Source of the DNA: Melastoma dodecandrum
Taxonomy: Eukaryota; Streptophyta; Magnoliopsida; Myrtales; Melastomataceae
Length of the DNA: 64,000 nt
Direction of reading: 5' to 3'
NCBI GenBank assembly: GCA_029817715.1
Contig: JARUPY010000190.1
Span: 620,001-684,000, forward strand
Shown here: positions 22,161 through 34,583 of the stretch, piece after piece
Numbering within the stretch: the first letter of the stretch is position 1
How the letters are laid out: each line of letters opens with the position of its first letter
The notes under the pieces: generated by a model
The model's input: the letters and a program-made list of their open reading frames with translations, nothing else
Told to the model about the DNA's origin: nothing
Database searches by the model: none
Program-made: the position numbers and the translations under genes

Positions 22161-22570
22161 CTACATAGCATCATCGGGCTCGTCTGTGTTTATGTTGGGC
22201 TTGTAAATATTTTCGATAATGAGTATTATTATTATTCTCGTACAAAGAATAGTCATGAGTGGATAAGTCATGTCGTCTACATTTTTCCCTGGTCTTTTAT
22301 TCTCACCCAATTGCTTTCCCAACTCCCGAAACAAATCAAACTCGTGACTTATAGTAATCTTTAGTAAGTCAAATAGACCTCACTGATACTTTTCAAAACA
22401 TGAGTGGGTGTTTGTATAATTTCTTGGACTATTGGTTCACAGTTGTGTCGATCCCAAAGGCATATCCTTTCCTCTGTTCCCACACCTTTCAATCACACCC
22501 AAAAGGCATATCCTTTCCTGTATTCGCAGACCCTTCAATCACGTGTGTTATAGGATAAAAAACCAATCAA
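22160..22570. repeat. Duplicated thaumatin-upstream segment
   Basis: From about 22185 to 22570 this matches about 36628-36975, including GTCTACATTTTTCCCTGGTC and the twin GGCATATCCTTTCCT blocks. The other copy lies upstream of the intact thaumatin-like gene at 36 kb. No thaumatin coding sequence is attached here. Confidence 0.7.
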
Positions 22571-22984
22571 CTAAACTTCTAAATTGGAAATTTGTTTTTA
22601 CGACGCTATGTTTATCAGGTAAGGGGAAGTGTCGAAATCTCGGGACTAATTATGAGGAGCCCATAAATGCAGGTCATTTTATGAGAAACCCACAAACCCA
22701 TTTCGTCGACCCATTTCACTCTTATTATAAGACTTCATTTGATCAATTCAATTCATCTTTTTACTTACTAGGGACCACATCTGAATACTTGTGAGTATTA
22801 TTGCCAAATATTTCCAACATGACCCGCTTCGATGCGAACAAATAAGTCAGGTGAAAGGAGAGAGTCGCATGGAGGAAAGAGATGCATTTCATGAGTATTT
22901 GAATAAATATTGATTCGAGTTTTCGTTGTTGAAAATGTTACATTCATGTTACTTTGAACACATTGGGCATGTCCGTTTGATTTT

Positions 22985-23217
22985 CTAATAGGAGCCCATA
23001 ATGCGAGGATTTTGAAGCAGGCCCAAGGCCCACAATGAGTTGTTCCCTAGTGGTTTTCTAGGCCGAGTTCGAAGACGAAATGGATATTCCACCTACTATA
23101 TAAGCCGAGCGGCTCCCAGAATTAGGGTTTCCTAGAGCTGCGGCGCCGGAAGAAGAAGAGGAAGACCCTCCTTGAGCTAAGCTATCCACCATGGTCCTCA
23201 AGTATCATGGTGGATAG
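22985..23217 (+). promoter_or_regulatory. Orphan ribosomal-protein-type promoter and leader
   Basis: Three site II-type motifs are present: AGCCCA at 22993-22998 and GGCCCA at 23020-23025 and 23027-23032. A TATATAAG box follows near 23096-23104, then a telo-box TAGGGTTT at 23123-23130, a purine-rich leader and an ATG at 23191 (MVLK, then stop after eight codons). Site II plus telo-box is the classic signature of plant ribosomal-protein promoters. MVLK matches the start of the cytosolic L24 protein, but only four residues can be compared. It appears cut off from its gene. Confidence 0.45.
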
Positions 23218-23302
23218 AGGAATTAATAATGTTCGGTAAAACTTGAGGATGTCGGGATGAGGATCGTGGATAGAGGAATTAATAATGTTCGGTAAAACTT
23301 GA
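23210..23302. repeat. 37-bp direct repeat
   Basis: A 37-bp unit starting GTGGATAGAGGAATTAATAA is found at 23210-23246 and 23266-23302, immediately downstream of the orphan promoter. A 12-bp inverted repeat, CTATCCACCATG with CATGGTGGATAG, overlaps the ATG. Confidence 0.8.
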
Positions 23303-23751
23303 TAATGTTTTTTAATATTCCTTAAAATCTTCACCTGAATTTTACTCATTTTTAATAAATGCTTTGTTTACTCGTACGATTATCAAGTTTGTTTTCTCAG
23401 GATTACTAGAAATACATTAATTCCGATTATATTTCATGAAAATCTTTTTTTTTTTTTGTAATTCTAGGATAGATTTATAGATACTAATTTACAATCCAGT
23501 TATTTATTTGCATAATTTATTTTGACAAATCGAAGATTGTCATAACATAATTAAAATATGAAAAAATATCAATTTATAGCATTAATTTTGAGCCAACTTT
23601 TTATTTTGTTATTATTATATATTTTTTTCACTAACTTGAATTTTTTTGGCCAATTTTGAATTTTATCATGCATAGGTCAAACAATCTTATGATGCGAATG
23701 AATAAGAGGTTGAAACTCCACTATTATAGGAGAGGGGTCGAATTATATTAA
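23303..23751. other. AT-rich intergenic stretch
   Basis: This is highly AT-rich with homopolymer T runs. I see no gene or bounded repeat. Confidence 0.4.
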
Positions 23752-23890
23752 AACCTTGTTTGGCTTTCTCTAGAAGAAATTCAAGCTTAACCAAAATAAA
23801 AAGAAATGGTGACAAAATTATATAATAAAATAAGTTAACAATAAAACAGAAAATTCGCTAAAAATTGATGTCATCAATGTATATTTTGCC
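23752..23890. mobile_element. MITE 3' fragment related to the element at 8652
   Basis: It shares the internal CCTTGTTTGGCTT...AAATTCAAG phrase and the end GTATATTTTGCC with the 518-bp MITE at 8652-9169. The matching left terminus was not found, so it is truncated. Confidence 0.5.
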
Positions 23891-24023
23891 TTAAAATATT
23901 CCAATGTAAAAGTAGAAGACAATATCAGCATATTGAGCGCTATGTGACTAAGAAAATAATCTTCAAAACTAAAGTTAAAGATTCTATTAGATTACCACGA
24001 TATTATATATATAACCTTACCGA

Positions 24024-24922
24024 ATGCCCATAAATTTCCATATAGTAGTGCATCGCAATGGAGTGCAGGGTTTCATCGATCCCATGGCAAATAGTAGGGA
24101 AGAATTGCATGGAGATTTGCTAGAGGCGATTATTCAAGGATTGCCTCACTCTCAGCTCTATTTGTTCCACATGGAGCTCGGTTGCGGTCAGAAAGGGATA
24201 AAATACTAAGAAGACCATTCCTTGGCTGATGCTGCCCTCAAAAGGAGGAACGACAAGTCGTGGATTTTATAACCTTGCTTCTGGGAAGATACACGACGCT
24301 TTCTTGCCCGAGGCAATGGAGAAAAGGTGGGATAATGACGATCGACAAAGACTGGAAAGTGGGTATACTCAATCCTCTTCGTCATGACAGAGATAAAGTC
24401 GAGCTTCCAAGCTTACATGATTTCCCCAATATCATGACGACCGGCATGAGATTTGTGTTCCAGTAGTTTGTGCTCTCTGCTAGTCCATCGTCAAATGATT
24501 ATAAGGTCATGGTTCTTCGGGATACTAAGTCGGAATTCAGTTTTTGGAAACCCAGAGACAACCATTGGACGAACACCGAATGGGATGGTGGCGCGCATTT
24601 TGATCTAATATTTTACGATGGACAATTCTTAGCAATTGGCTCTCAAGGAGAGATCATAGCATGCGATATAGAGGGACCGAGTCCTCCACTTGCCTCGGTA
24701 GTGTTGGAGATGCCAGATAGTTTGTTAAGGAATGACTTATTCAATAAAAGGCTATACCTGGTTGAATCCGAAGGATCTTTGTTATTCATTTCAAGAGAAG
24801 GAAGACAACCACGTGAAGAAGAAGAAGATATGGAGGACGAAGTTGGAGAAGTCGATTCTGGACCGAACGTCAATGAATACAACTCAGAACCGGTGGTGAA
24901 TTGTTGGGTATTTTGGGTATGA
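24024..24922 (+). pseudogene. F-box/DUF295-domain protein pseudogene
   Basis: An F-box-like segment (ELHGDLLEAIIQGLPHSQLY) opens near 24090. A DUF295-type beta-propeller region follows in another frame: MTIDKDWKVGILNPL, then, after an in-frame TAG at 24464-24466, DYKVMVLRDTKSEFSFW, FYDGQFLAIGSQGEIIACDI and RLYLVESEGSLLFISREG. An acidic tail follows to 24922. Such proteins are substrate receptors of SCF ubiquitin ligases. At least one frameshift and one stop disrupt the protein, though 24470-24922 is still open for 150 codons. Confidence 0.72.
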
Positions 24923-25060
24923 ATATACGGAAACGAAAAGGCTATATTTTTTATTTCTGAAAATCGACTTACATCCTTCGAAAGACATATATTTATAAAC
25001 TAAGAGGATCTGAACTAAATCTTCTAAAAATCCTATAAGATATTATTTCTAATCAAAAAT

Positions 25061-26330
25061 CTAAATTAAATACATCTTACTACTAATACCAAGATTTTCT
25101 CTTATATTCTTGAATCTCGATCTATTCAAACTTTTCTTCAAAAGATCTTCAATATGATCTTCTGAATATTGATCTTTAGAGCACCTCCTCGAATATTTGA
25201 TTATTTCAACATTTTCTTGAAATCTTACTCGTTTTTCCTCCCTGACATCTTCTGACATAAGTGCCCTTTCTTCTTTCCACAAAATAGGAAAGCTTTTCCT
25301 TTTCATTTTCACGGGCATAAATTCACGACTATTAGGATTCACAATGGTACAAGTCAAATCTTTAAAATGCAAAGCATAATTTTCTCTTACATTTGACTCG
25401 CACTCAGCAAACATTGTCTGATTCCGAGATAAATAAAACATCTGATATATTTAGTACCCGTCATTGTCTTTACGACAATTGTACCCGTCATTGTCTTTAT
25501 GACAATTGTACCTCTGCCTTTGACATCCAGTTTTATGAGGCTAGCTTTGTCTAGCCTCACAAAACTACTCAAATTTGGCGTCATGTTTGTACAACCACTG
25601 TCTATCAGCCAAGTATAATATCGTACCTTTGCCAAGAAACACGTAGCAACAAACATTTGATTTTCTTCTTCTATCAGTTGTACTTGTTCCTCTTGAGAAG
25701 TTTTATTGTTTGGGCATACTTTGTCCACATGACCAAGTTGTTGGCATGATCTGCATCGTACATTCGGTCAAAAGAAACAATGGTTTTCAACTTGATTACC
25801 TTTCTTATAGTGCGGGTATGGAGAAAATTTTCTTCTCATTGGCTTATCTACTTGTCTTTTCGCCCCCTAGATCTAAATTGTCTAGCAACATAAGCCCCTT
25901 CAACATTCTTTTCTTCTTTTTTATTTTTATGATATGCATAATCTTCTTGTCGTATGAACCTTCTCTGCTTTTGCGCTTGAAATGCATGGATGAGCTCAGT
26001 CAACGAGATCTTTGACAAATCTTTGGAGTCTTCCAGAGATGACATCTTTGACTCAAATCTTTCTAACAAACTCACCAACACTTTCTCCACAATTCTGCTA
26101 TCTGGTAATTCCTCTCCAAGAAGCCAAATTTTGTTGGCGATCGCCAAAATCTATCAGCATACTCTTTGACGGTCTCACTTTCTTTTATCCGTAGATACTC
26201 GAAGTCTCTTTTTAAATTCAAAATCTACATACGACGCATTCTGTTGCTGCCTATAAACTCCTCTTGAAACTTGTCTCACGTGTCCTTAGGAGTCTAACAA
26301 GCCATAATTCTTGTGAAAATCACATCCGAG
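25061..26330 (-). mobile_element. Ty1/Copia gag-protease remnant
   Basis: Read on the minus strand, gag (UBN2-like) segments come first: ESETVKEYADRFW, then VEKVLVSLLERFESK. A CCHC knuckle with CQQLGHVDKVC near 25728-25765 follows, then the Copia protease motif WLIDSGCTNMTPNLSSF near 25570-25610. The next frame (25061-25441) is basic and unassigned. Several frame breaks and the absence of integrase, RT and RNase H show a dead fragment. A short duplication, GTACCCGTCATTGTCTTTA, occurs at about 25453 and 25480. Confidence 0.8.
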
Positions 26331-26346
26331 ATCGCCGAAAAAATAT

Positions 26347-27305
26347 TGTTAACATTAGTTTTGATTATGAGCTTGAGGAGTTATATTATAAATTCATAGC
26401 ACTGTGTTGCTATAACACTTCGCTTATCTTTAGTGATGAGCTTGAGGAAAGTGTTGCTCAGCCACAACTAGCCTGTGTTATACGTTGCTACTCTATAGTA
26501 AGTCATTACTGTTTTGCTATGCTTGCTTACTAGAAATTTGGAAATATTTTCTTTTGCAATATATTTCGAATTATCTCGGAATATATTTAAAACAAATATT
26601 GAGATGTCTAAATACATGGATAAGCTTTGGATTTTCTCGTAGGCTCGTCACCTCAAATTGAACACAATCGAAAATAGTACAGGTAGGGAGAAAGGGATTC
26701 CGGGGTCCAAAAAAAACATGGAAAAATGTCAAAACTAAAACCTCTCCGGTGAATTGCTCTTCTTTATCCTTGAAATTATAAAGAGCAACCTTAGCATGCA
26801 CCTTGATGAAAATAAACAATCGAATTCCCATTCGTTATAATCACATCAGTTGAAAGAGCAAGTAAAAAAAATTTGCTCTGAGCCACGGATACACAAATCG
26901 AAATCTATTATTGATAAACGCACAACATTATTGAAATAATTTTATTGATGAGCCTGACGTGAAGCAGAAGTCGACCCTCTATATTATAGAAACTACTCCT
27001 AATGAGAGTTGTTATAAGGAAATGTAATAAATAACAAAATTAAAGTGAATGTTCCATTAGAATTATCAAAATTGATCAAGATAATTATCAAATTAAATCA
27101 AATGATTTGGATACTAATGAGAAGATATAAATAATTTATTTCCAATACAGAAGGTTATACATTATTGATTATATATCTTACTATGCCTTTAATTAATAAT
27201 TTTTCTTTAGATAACAAGACATGTTACTCGTCCATATTCACTTAAATAAACATCATGAATCTGACAAAATAACTTGTGGAAATAAGTTTTTAATTATTTC
27301 TATTC
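26347..27305 (+). mobile_element. SIRE-type LTR fragment, 3'-truncated
   Basis: It begins TGTTAACATTAGTTTTGATT, like the LTR at 14956. The GAAAGTGTTGCTCAGCCACA block at about 26447 is the reverse complement of sequence near 7090-7130 in the inverted LTR. The right end fades near 27305, where NB-ARC coding sequence begins. No LTR 3' end is seen. Confidence 0.6.
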
Positions 27306-28035
27306 ATAGAAGGTGCCGAGCTTGGATCTCCAGCTCCAAAAGCATGACCCAACAGCACATGTTGGTGGAGTTGATCAAGCAGAGTCCAGAACTGGTGCTG
27401 AAGAACTTGAATTGCATGGGGATCGAGGATTTACGCAGCATCCTTGCGGGTTCATTGACGAAGTACAGGCACTTGATCGTGCTGGACGATTGGAAGGATT
27501 TCGAGCTTGTCATGAAACTGTTACACTTATTCAGGGATAGCCAGGGGAGCAGGGTGATCGTGACGTCGTCTCAGGAAGACTTACCTTTCCCTCCTGTGGC
27601 AACTTGGGTATATCATCTACCGTTGAAGCCGTTGAAAAATGAGGACAGCAAAACATTCTTGAGGAAATCCAAGATTGTTGATGAAAACGGAGCTAGGGAG
27701 ATCCTGAAGAAATGTGCAGGATCCCCGTTGAAATTAATCCTGTGCAGAGGACTTGTCATGGACACTGATGCCGGATTATCCATCGCGAAATGTGTCGATG
27801 TGCATGGATCAGATTGGAACAAAGCCGTTATGCATCTGACATGACATACACAAAATTGTCACCATGGGTAAAACCATGCCTCCGATACTTGTGTTTATTT
27901 CCCAAAGGATCAGAGATCAGGACGAGGAGGGCCTTTCAATTATGGTATGCCGAAGGCTTGGCTCGTCGAAACGGCCCCGACACAGCCGAGGCTTGCCTAC
28001 AAGAATTGGTTAGTCGGAATATTGTTAGCAGGTGA
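27305..28035 (+). pseudogene. CC-NB-LRR (CNL) NB-ARC fragment
   Basis: The fragment lacks the P-loop and starts at the RNBS-A end (CRAWISSSKS). It then shows kinase-2 HLIVLDDW, RNBS-B GSRVIVTSSQE, a GLPL-like CAGSPLKLIL and, after a frameshift near 27840, the RNBS-D region CLRYLCLFPKGSEI and LWYAEGLA. The Trp after the kinase-2 aspartates is typical of the non-TIR class. The 5' side is an LTR fragment and no LRR follows, so it is a relict of an intracellular immune receptor. Confidence 0.85.
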
Positions 28036-28306
28036 AGCAAACAAAGGCCGACGAGAGCCTGAAGACATTCTTTTTGCCAGGCTATTGGCATGACTACTTG
28101 TTTTTTATGTTTACTTGTTAAATGTGTATTAAAATAGAAAGCAAGGGTATCCAATTTTTCATGATCAAAGCAAGTAGGGAATGCATCACGAAGAAGGAGG
28201 TCGACCTTTAATATGTTAAATCCATTGATCAAGTTGCAAGTTGCGGATATTTTTATCAAACCCCTCAGTATTTCTTTAGGGACAACCTCACAGTTGGGAT
28301 CGTACG
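28036..28306. other. Junction between CNL and TNL relics
   Basis: No domain is recognised on either strand. It lies between the 3' end of the plus-strand CNL fragment and the 3' end of the minus-strand TNL relict. Confidence 0.35.
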
Positions 28307-29877
28307 TCAGTTCTGGCTCCATATGCACACGACCTTCAAGGGAAGTTGTGGTGGTTGCTCGAGCTTGTCACAATGACTGATGTCCAGAATCTAAGTTTGT
28401 CCAAATTACTCACCTCCACCGGCAGGGCAGAAATACTCGCGTTTCGCAGCTCCAAAATTCGTACATTTTTCAGTTTGCCGATCTGTGGAGGGATTTTTTT
28501 CAGATTCCTACAGCGGGAGGCATGCAATTCTTCGAGAGAGGTCAAGTGTTCGATGTAGCTGGGTAGCTTGCTTATGAAGCAACAATCCATCCTTAGCACC
28601 TTCAAAGATTGCAATTTTGAAATCGTGTTTTTGAGTTCTGCAATCCCTGTCCCGGATATATCCAACTCAACTAGGGAACTGTCCTTCACTTCCCCGATGG
28701 ACTCCGGCAGTTGCTGTACTTTCTGGCAGTTCCTTATGGACAGCTTCTGAAGTCTTTCCAGCTTCCCAACGGAGTCCGGGAGGCACCTTAGCTGTATGCA
28801 ACCCAGACAGCTCATAATTTCAAGGTTTATCAGTTTCCCTATATCGGGAATCTTCTCAACACCCGTACCATCAATCAGAAGCTCTCTCAAATGGACCAAC
28901 TCGTTCCGTTCTTGGGGCAATATGTTCAATTCTTGGCAGGATTTTAGGTTCAGATACACCAACTGCTTCAAAGTGCCAATGGAAGGATCGATGTGCACCA
29001 AGCGTGCGCATCCTTCCAGGATCAGCCTTTCCAACTCGGGTGATTTTGTGAAGTTAGGAGTGAGGAGTAAAGCCGTGCAACCTGAAAGGTTCAGGACTTT
29101 TAACATTTATCAAGGTGATATTTTCCCAACCTTTCCAGTCTTCTGTAATGGCACTTCCCGACAGGTCGAGAATTAGCAAGTCCTTTGTATCAACATCAGT
29201 TGCTTCAAAGTCTCTGCGGCACCTTCGCCATTGCAGCCACCTTAATTTTTGGAAAACACCTCTGAAATCTCCGGTAATAACAGCAGAATCTAATCTGATA
29301 AATCTGAGCTCTGACATTTTGTGGAAGTTCTTTATCATCAAAGCCCTAGACAAAGAGCTTCAATTTTCTCTGTCCCCTGTGTAGGCGTGAAACAACACAA
29401 AGAATCAGATTAACAAACAAAGTTATGCGTCCACCAAACAACTTCTTTATCGCAAAGTAAAACAACATTAAAAACTAAGGGATATCTTTACCCTTTCATT
29501 CTTAAGTATGTCCATGGCCGATTGGTGGTCGTATACGGGACTTGATATTCCTGAATTTCTTTTCTCATCCATAAGTTCCCGACCAAAACACCTTAGAGAG
29601 AGCTATGCATCCACAATCGATCATCCGCACCCACTTTCGCAAAGGGCATCAAGGTTTTACCCGAGTACCGACTAAGCCACTCATGCCACATATATTTTGC
29701 AGTCTGAACATCTTCATTAGAAGCAAAGCATGCAACGTCTAGAAATATTTGCTTCAGCCTTTCATCTAGCACTTTCCAAAAATCCCAAGTAAGTTGCAAC
29801 TTGGGCAACTCTTCAAAGGCTTTTACATCTTCACCGTGTAGAAGTGAACCTACAAATTCAATAAGGAGTGGTGGCAT
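28307..29877 (-). pseudogene. TIR-NB-LRR (TNL) relict, 5'-truncated
   Basis: It begins inside the NB-ARC domain (MPPLLIEFVGSLLHGEDV, LKQIFLDVACF). There is a frameshift after LWMHSSL at about 29595, then an exon with MSELRFIRLDS and ITEDWKGWENITLINV that has a frame break near 29340. A long LRR exon (29106 down) follows, with repeats such as LRELLIDGTGVEKIPDIGKL and PSYIEHLTSLEELHASRC. A last frame break near 28380 precedes SHCDKLEQPPQLPLKV and the stop at 28307. TIR, P-loop and kinase-2 are missing. The truncated end lies about 220 bp from the 3' end of the next TNL. It cannot make a normal receptor. Confidence 0.85.
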
Positions 29878-30097
29878 CCCAGCAATTTACTGACTATTCC
29901 CCATTTGGGTGTGTGTGTTGGTTGCGAGATAACAGCGATGGAGTCCCCCCCCCCCACCCCACCTTGTTTTCCTCCTCGATAATAAAAAAAAAGAAAATAC
30001 ATGTTGATCCTTTGTTTTTGGCCTTTGTAATGAATTCCCGAGCTGAGAGACACAACGATTGAATACAAGGTTAATCATCCAGTTGAGGCGGAGTCCA

Positions 30098-33000
30098 TCA
30101 TTCAACTTCCAGTTTTCCTTTTGTTCGTTTGTTGGGGTATAGTCGATACGGGCCTTCAAATGACGCCAATTCCCTGCACTGTGAAACTATCAAGCGGCAG
30201 TCTCCCACCATATTGGGCACGCTTAACAGAGAGTCGCACCCTCTAAACACAACCCTCTTCAATCTTCTTAAGTTTGACAGGTCTGGGATTTCACCCACGA
30301 AACCACACACGAAGACATCTAATTCCTCCAAGAGCTCCATTCTCTCTACCCCAGAAAAGTCAATGCATTCACAATCCTCCAGATATAAGTAGCAAATCCT
30401 CCTCAACGATCCTAAATTGGACAACCTGATAGGACAAATCATATATCCCGTATTGTCTCGTTCATCCAGCGAAGTCCTACTTTGCATTGACTGCCAACAA
30501 TGCTGGGGTGACAATCTACGCAAGGACAAAGGAAGCTGCGATGCGGATGAAATTTCCCAATCACTCAGATAGAGATCCTGCAGCAGCCAGGACAAGGAAC
30601 CCAAATTAGTAGAAAGAATACCACCGACATTCAAACTTAATTTCTGCAACCCATATAGCTTCTCTAACCCCTCTACGTCCTCAGCGAGACGACCTAAATT
30701 CAATGATCGAAGGCTGGCGAGTCTGTAAAGATTGCATCTTGCAAGGTTTGGCACCTCTCACATTGGAATTATAAAAGAAATGAATAATCGGAAAATTTCC
30801 AATACCTCAAGGCTCTTTAGATTGCCGATCCAGGAAGGTAGCTTACTTGACCTTAACCAAGACACATAGAGTATTCTCAAGTCCTCATGCCTCCCAATAG
30901 ACTCTGGCAACTCCAAATGTTTGGAAGAGGACAAATAGAGCTCTTGCAGAGCTTTTGCAGATCCGAGCTCTTCTGGTAAACATGTCAATCTGTTACAGTT
31001 TAATATAATCAGGCGTTTAAGATACCCTAATACACCGATAGAACTGGGGATTTCTTCCAAACTCGTGCAAAATGAGAGTTTCATTATCTCCAGCTTTGGG
31101 AAACGAGAGAGGTCGGGCAGTCTTGTAATCCCCGCTAACATGAGATCAAGTACTCTCAAATTACCCATTCTCTATTAAAACAAAAAAAACGAGTATCATC
31201 CCACGATTAGTTAATGTTGATTTTCTGCTTCATGAGAAATGGATACAAGGGAAAGGAAATTAATACCAGGTCTTCCATTAAATTGTCCGTAATTCCACTC
31301 TTCCAAAGCTTGAGAATGACGAGACTGTCCATCTTGAAGAAATCGGGAAGAGGTTTGGGATTCCACAAGACCACTTTCCAAGATAGCCACAACAGATTCT
31401 TCCGAAAATTCCTAAACTTCCCACTTAATATTGGTCCATCAGATAGGTTGAGAAACCTGAGATTGGACATGCCCTTGAATTCCTTCCCGGTTAAAACTTC
31501 CCAAGTATCACTCAGGACAACGGCTAAAACTTGATCGGTGCCCTGATAGGAAAACATAAAGGAAATGAGGAAGCCAAAGAGAGAGACCGAGTCCAATCCA
31601 ATAAATTAGGAAAATATTATTAATTATTATTATCATATCACCTGCTTTTGGCGTATGACATTAAGGGCCAATTTAGGATCCCACAGCCTGCTGCGCTTGC
31701 CGGGTTTCTCTGAATTAACAATCTCCCTTCCCATTTCTCTAATTAAGTCATGCATCCAATACTTGTCTACAAAGTGATCGTCTTCGTCGACATTCCGTAC
31801 CTTTATCAAAGATCTGTTCTGGAGGACATCCAATGCACATTTAGGAAAAAAACCACAGGCTTCCCACATGTAACTCGCATATTCCCTCTCCATCACCATA
31901 TTGTCGAAACATGCAATGTCCAGAAAAATCTGCTTCTCACTCTCGACTAAGTCATCGTAGCTGATCCGCAGCTTACTCAAGACGTCTTTGTCGGGCACTC
32001 GCTCCAGCATTTCCAATGTATCTACCCATTTATTCTTTTCCTTTCCGAATAAGTGCCCTCCGATCACCTCCAATGCTAAGGGAAGATTTCCGGACATACG
32101 AATAACCCGCTTCGATAAATCAACAAAGTCATCTGGAGGTACCTCTCCACCAAATGCGTGTCGATTGAAGAGTTGCAGAGCATGATCATCGCTCATACCC
32201 TCCACTTCATAGGCTGTATCAGTAGGTCTCATAAGGCCCTCGCAAACGCTCTTATCCCTCGTCGTGACGAAAATTACCGTTCCCGGTCCGAAGAAACCGA
32301 AATTTCCCACCAACTTTTTGAACTGACTACTCTGGCTGACATCATCAAAAACGATAAGGACCCTTCTGTTGCGGAGCCTTCTTTGGATCTCATTCATTCC
32401 ATCGCTAGAGTCACCAATTTCTCCATCCGATTTGCCGAAGATATCCCTCAATAGCTTCTTTTGCAACCTTTCAACACCCCCCACACCAGTCGACAAGGAG
32501 TCTCGCACATCGGCAAGGAAGCAGCATCCATCGAATCGGGAAGAGATTCTGTTGAAGATGACATTCGCCAGTGTTGTCTTCCCAAGGCCCCCCATGCCGT
32601 GCATCATCACAACATGTCGTTCAACATGAGAACTCAAATTCAACCTGCCCATTACATTCTCCACGCGATCATCCATCCCTACGAGATGATCCGGCAAAAT
32701 CCTATCTTTGATGTTCAGCTTGTTTAGAATATCCACAACCACAGCACTAACAAACTCGCCCATCCTGCCCAAAATCAAATGAAGATCAAGTTGTTCAAAA
32801 AACTGCCTACTAACAACATGGAAAAGCTCAAAGGAAACAACAGCAGTTGAAATATCTGAAATGACATAAATAATTATATAAGAAAGAGAAAGGTTAAAGA
32901 TGATGAGTTATATACCCATTATCTTTTTTGTATTCCAGACCACGGATACCTCCAACCTTCTTCAGAGCTTCCTCCCACAATTTCACATCCTCTTCCTTGT

Positions 33001-33427
33001 ATTTTCCTTTGTGCTTCTCGAGGGCTTTCCGGCACCGATCGGTTTGCAGCTTCACGTCGCTGGGGCTTACATCGTAGAAGATGGGCAAGATGACTTTCCT
33101 AGAGGCTGGGTCCCTGAGGCAGTCCACCATCATGGCGAGTTCTCGGAGGCACCACGCGCTCGATGCGTAGTCGTTGGAGAAGACAACAACGTAGATCCTA
33201 GAGTCCGGGACAGCTCGCCGGAGCTCGTCCCCGATCTCTTCGCCGTGACGGACCTCCTCCGTGTCCCTGAACACGCGTATCCCCTTTTCCTTCATGAACA
33301 CATAAAGGACGTCGGTGAAGACGCACCGGGTGTCGGGTCCCCTGAAGCTAACGAACACATCGTAAGCAGATCCGTCGGGGGTGTTCAGATTGCCGTGGCT
33401 AGTCCTTGCTTCCGATGTCCCCGCCAT
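30098..33427 (-). CDS. TIR-NB-LRR immune receptor, apparently complete (977 aa)
   Basis: Inferred exons are 33427-32916, 32764-31642, 31542-31267, 31171-30806 and 30754-30098. All have GT-AG borders and one continuous frame. Exon 1 encodes the TIR domain: AYDVFVSFRGPDTR, GIRVFRD, and SSAWCLREL with the catalytic-type Glu. Exon 2 encodes NB-ARC: P-loop GMGGLGKTT, RNBS-A FLADVRDS, kinase-2 VLIVFDDV, RNBS-B GTVIFVTTRD, GNLPLALEVIGG, FLDIACF and MHD in YWMHDLIREMG. Exons 3-5 encode leucine-rich repeats, ending LEVE. TIR domains hydrolyse NAD+ to start immune signalling. I chose the Met at 33427 because it directly precedes the TIR domain; the frame is open further upstream. The last intron would be only 51 nt; if it is not spliced, the protein ends early at a TGA within it. 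Confidence 0.82.
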
Positions 33428-34583
33428 CCAATGGAAGGGAGAAAGGAGTAAGAGAGAGAGAGAGAGCGGTTGATGATGATGATGAAGGATGGGAAAATGG
33501 TGTTTGGGTGAGGAGGGGTGGGATGGGATTAGAGGGAAGAAGGGGCGGAGGTGGAAGACTGGACTGGTCTTTTGATGTTTGTGGTGGGCAATCGGAAGGA
33601 GGATGGGAAACAACAACGATGAATAAATTGCCATCCAAGGAAGGCAGCCGACAAATGATCGAAGTTTGACCAAAAGGCAGGGGTCGTGTGGATGAAAATA
33701 ATTGAAGGGGAGATGTTGGAAGTTACGAACAAGTTTCGTTTTGGAAAACATGAAACTATCGATGAAGTTTCGTCTGCCAAAACGACGACGACGACTTCAT
33801 ATAAAAAGACTAAAAAGTCGTCTTTGGTCTTACCTTAACGTTGTCTCTATCTTCCTCGTCCCCACCACAATCACGGGCAACTGATCTTCAGCCCAATCAA
33901 GGGGAAGAGCACGCGAGTGGAGATAATGATGATGATGAATGATGATGGGTTTTGGAGAGGACAGTAAGGGGAAGGGAGACATGATTCCCATCATTGATAC
34001 CATAAATTGAGGGGAGGGGGAATAAATACATCCCTTTGTTGCCTCTGACTGCATCAGATGATGCATTACGAAAGGCTGGGAAGTCCGGGTGAAATTACTA
34101 AATGAAATTTAGTAAAGTTTACTAACTGTGAACAGTGAAAAGTATAAACTTTACTAAATAATTTACTAATTTTGAAGTGTAATTTTACAAAAAAAAAGAC
34201 CGACTTTTAGTATACTTTACTAAAAATGAAGCGATTTTAGTAAACTACGTAACGGTTCCGTGCACGTATCGTTAGCCACATCCTGCAAATTCGTCCTCGC
34301 TTTTACGGGATGGCCTTTGATTTGGGATACAAAGTGTGATTTCTAAGGGGAGAGCAAAAATTTTGGAATTCCAAATATCGAATCGAAATTTTGGCATTTC
34401 GTATTTGGAATCGGTATTTGATATTCGTATTTTTGTTCGATTTTATGTTTATGAAAAAAATTTCGATTTTGAAATTTTAATATATTTAATTCGGTGTTCC
34501 AAACAAACCAAAATTTAATCGGCTTATTTTACTTTGGGTCTTTGGCCCATGCTCCCTGGACATCTTTCAGCCCACAAAAATTG
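33428..34583. other. TNL upstream region and AT-rich repeats
   Basis: The first part is the promoter side of the minus-strand TNL. Near 34100-34160, AATTTAGTAAAGTTTA faces TAAACTTTACTAAAT, a small inverted repeat that looks like foldback-element debris. No gene is supported. Confidence 0.45.

Noticed and set aside
26571..26831. 86-codon minus-strand frame
   Set aside because: It falls within the SIRE-type LTR fragment and matches no domain.
33428..33751. 108-residue N-terminal extension of the TNL
   Set aside because: It is low-complexity Ser/Pro/Leu-rich sequence before the TIR domain. The Met at 33427 gives the usual short leader.
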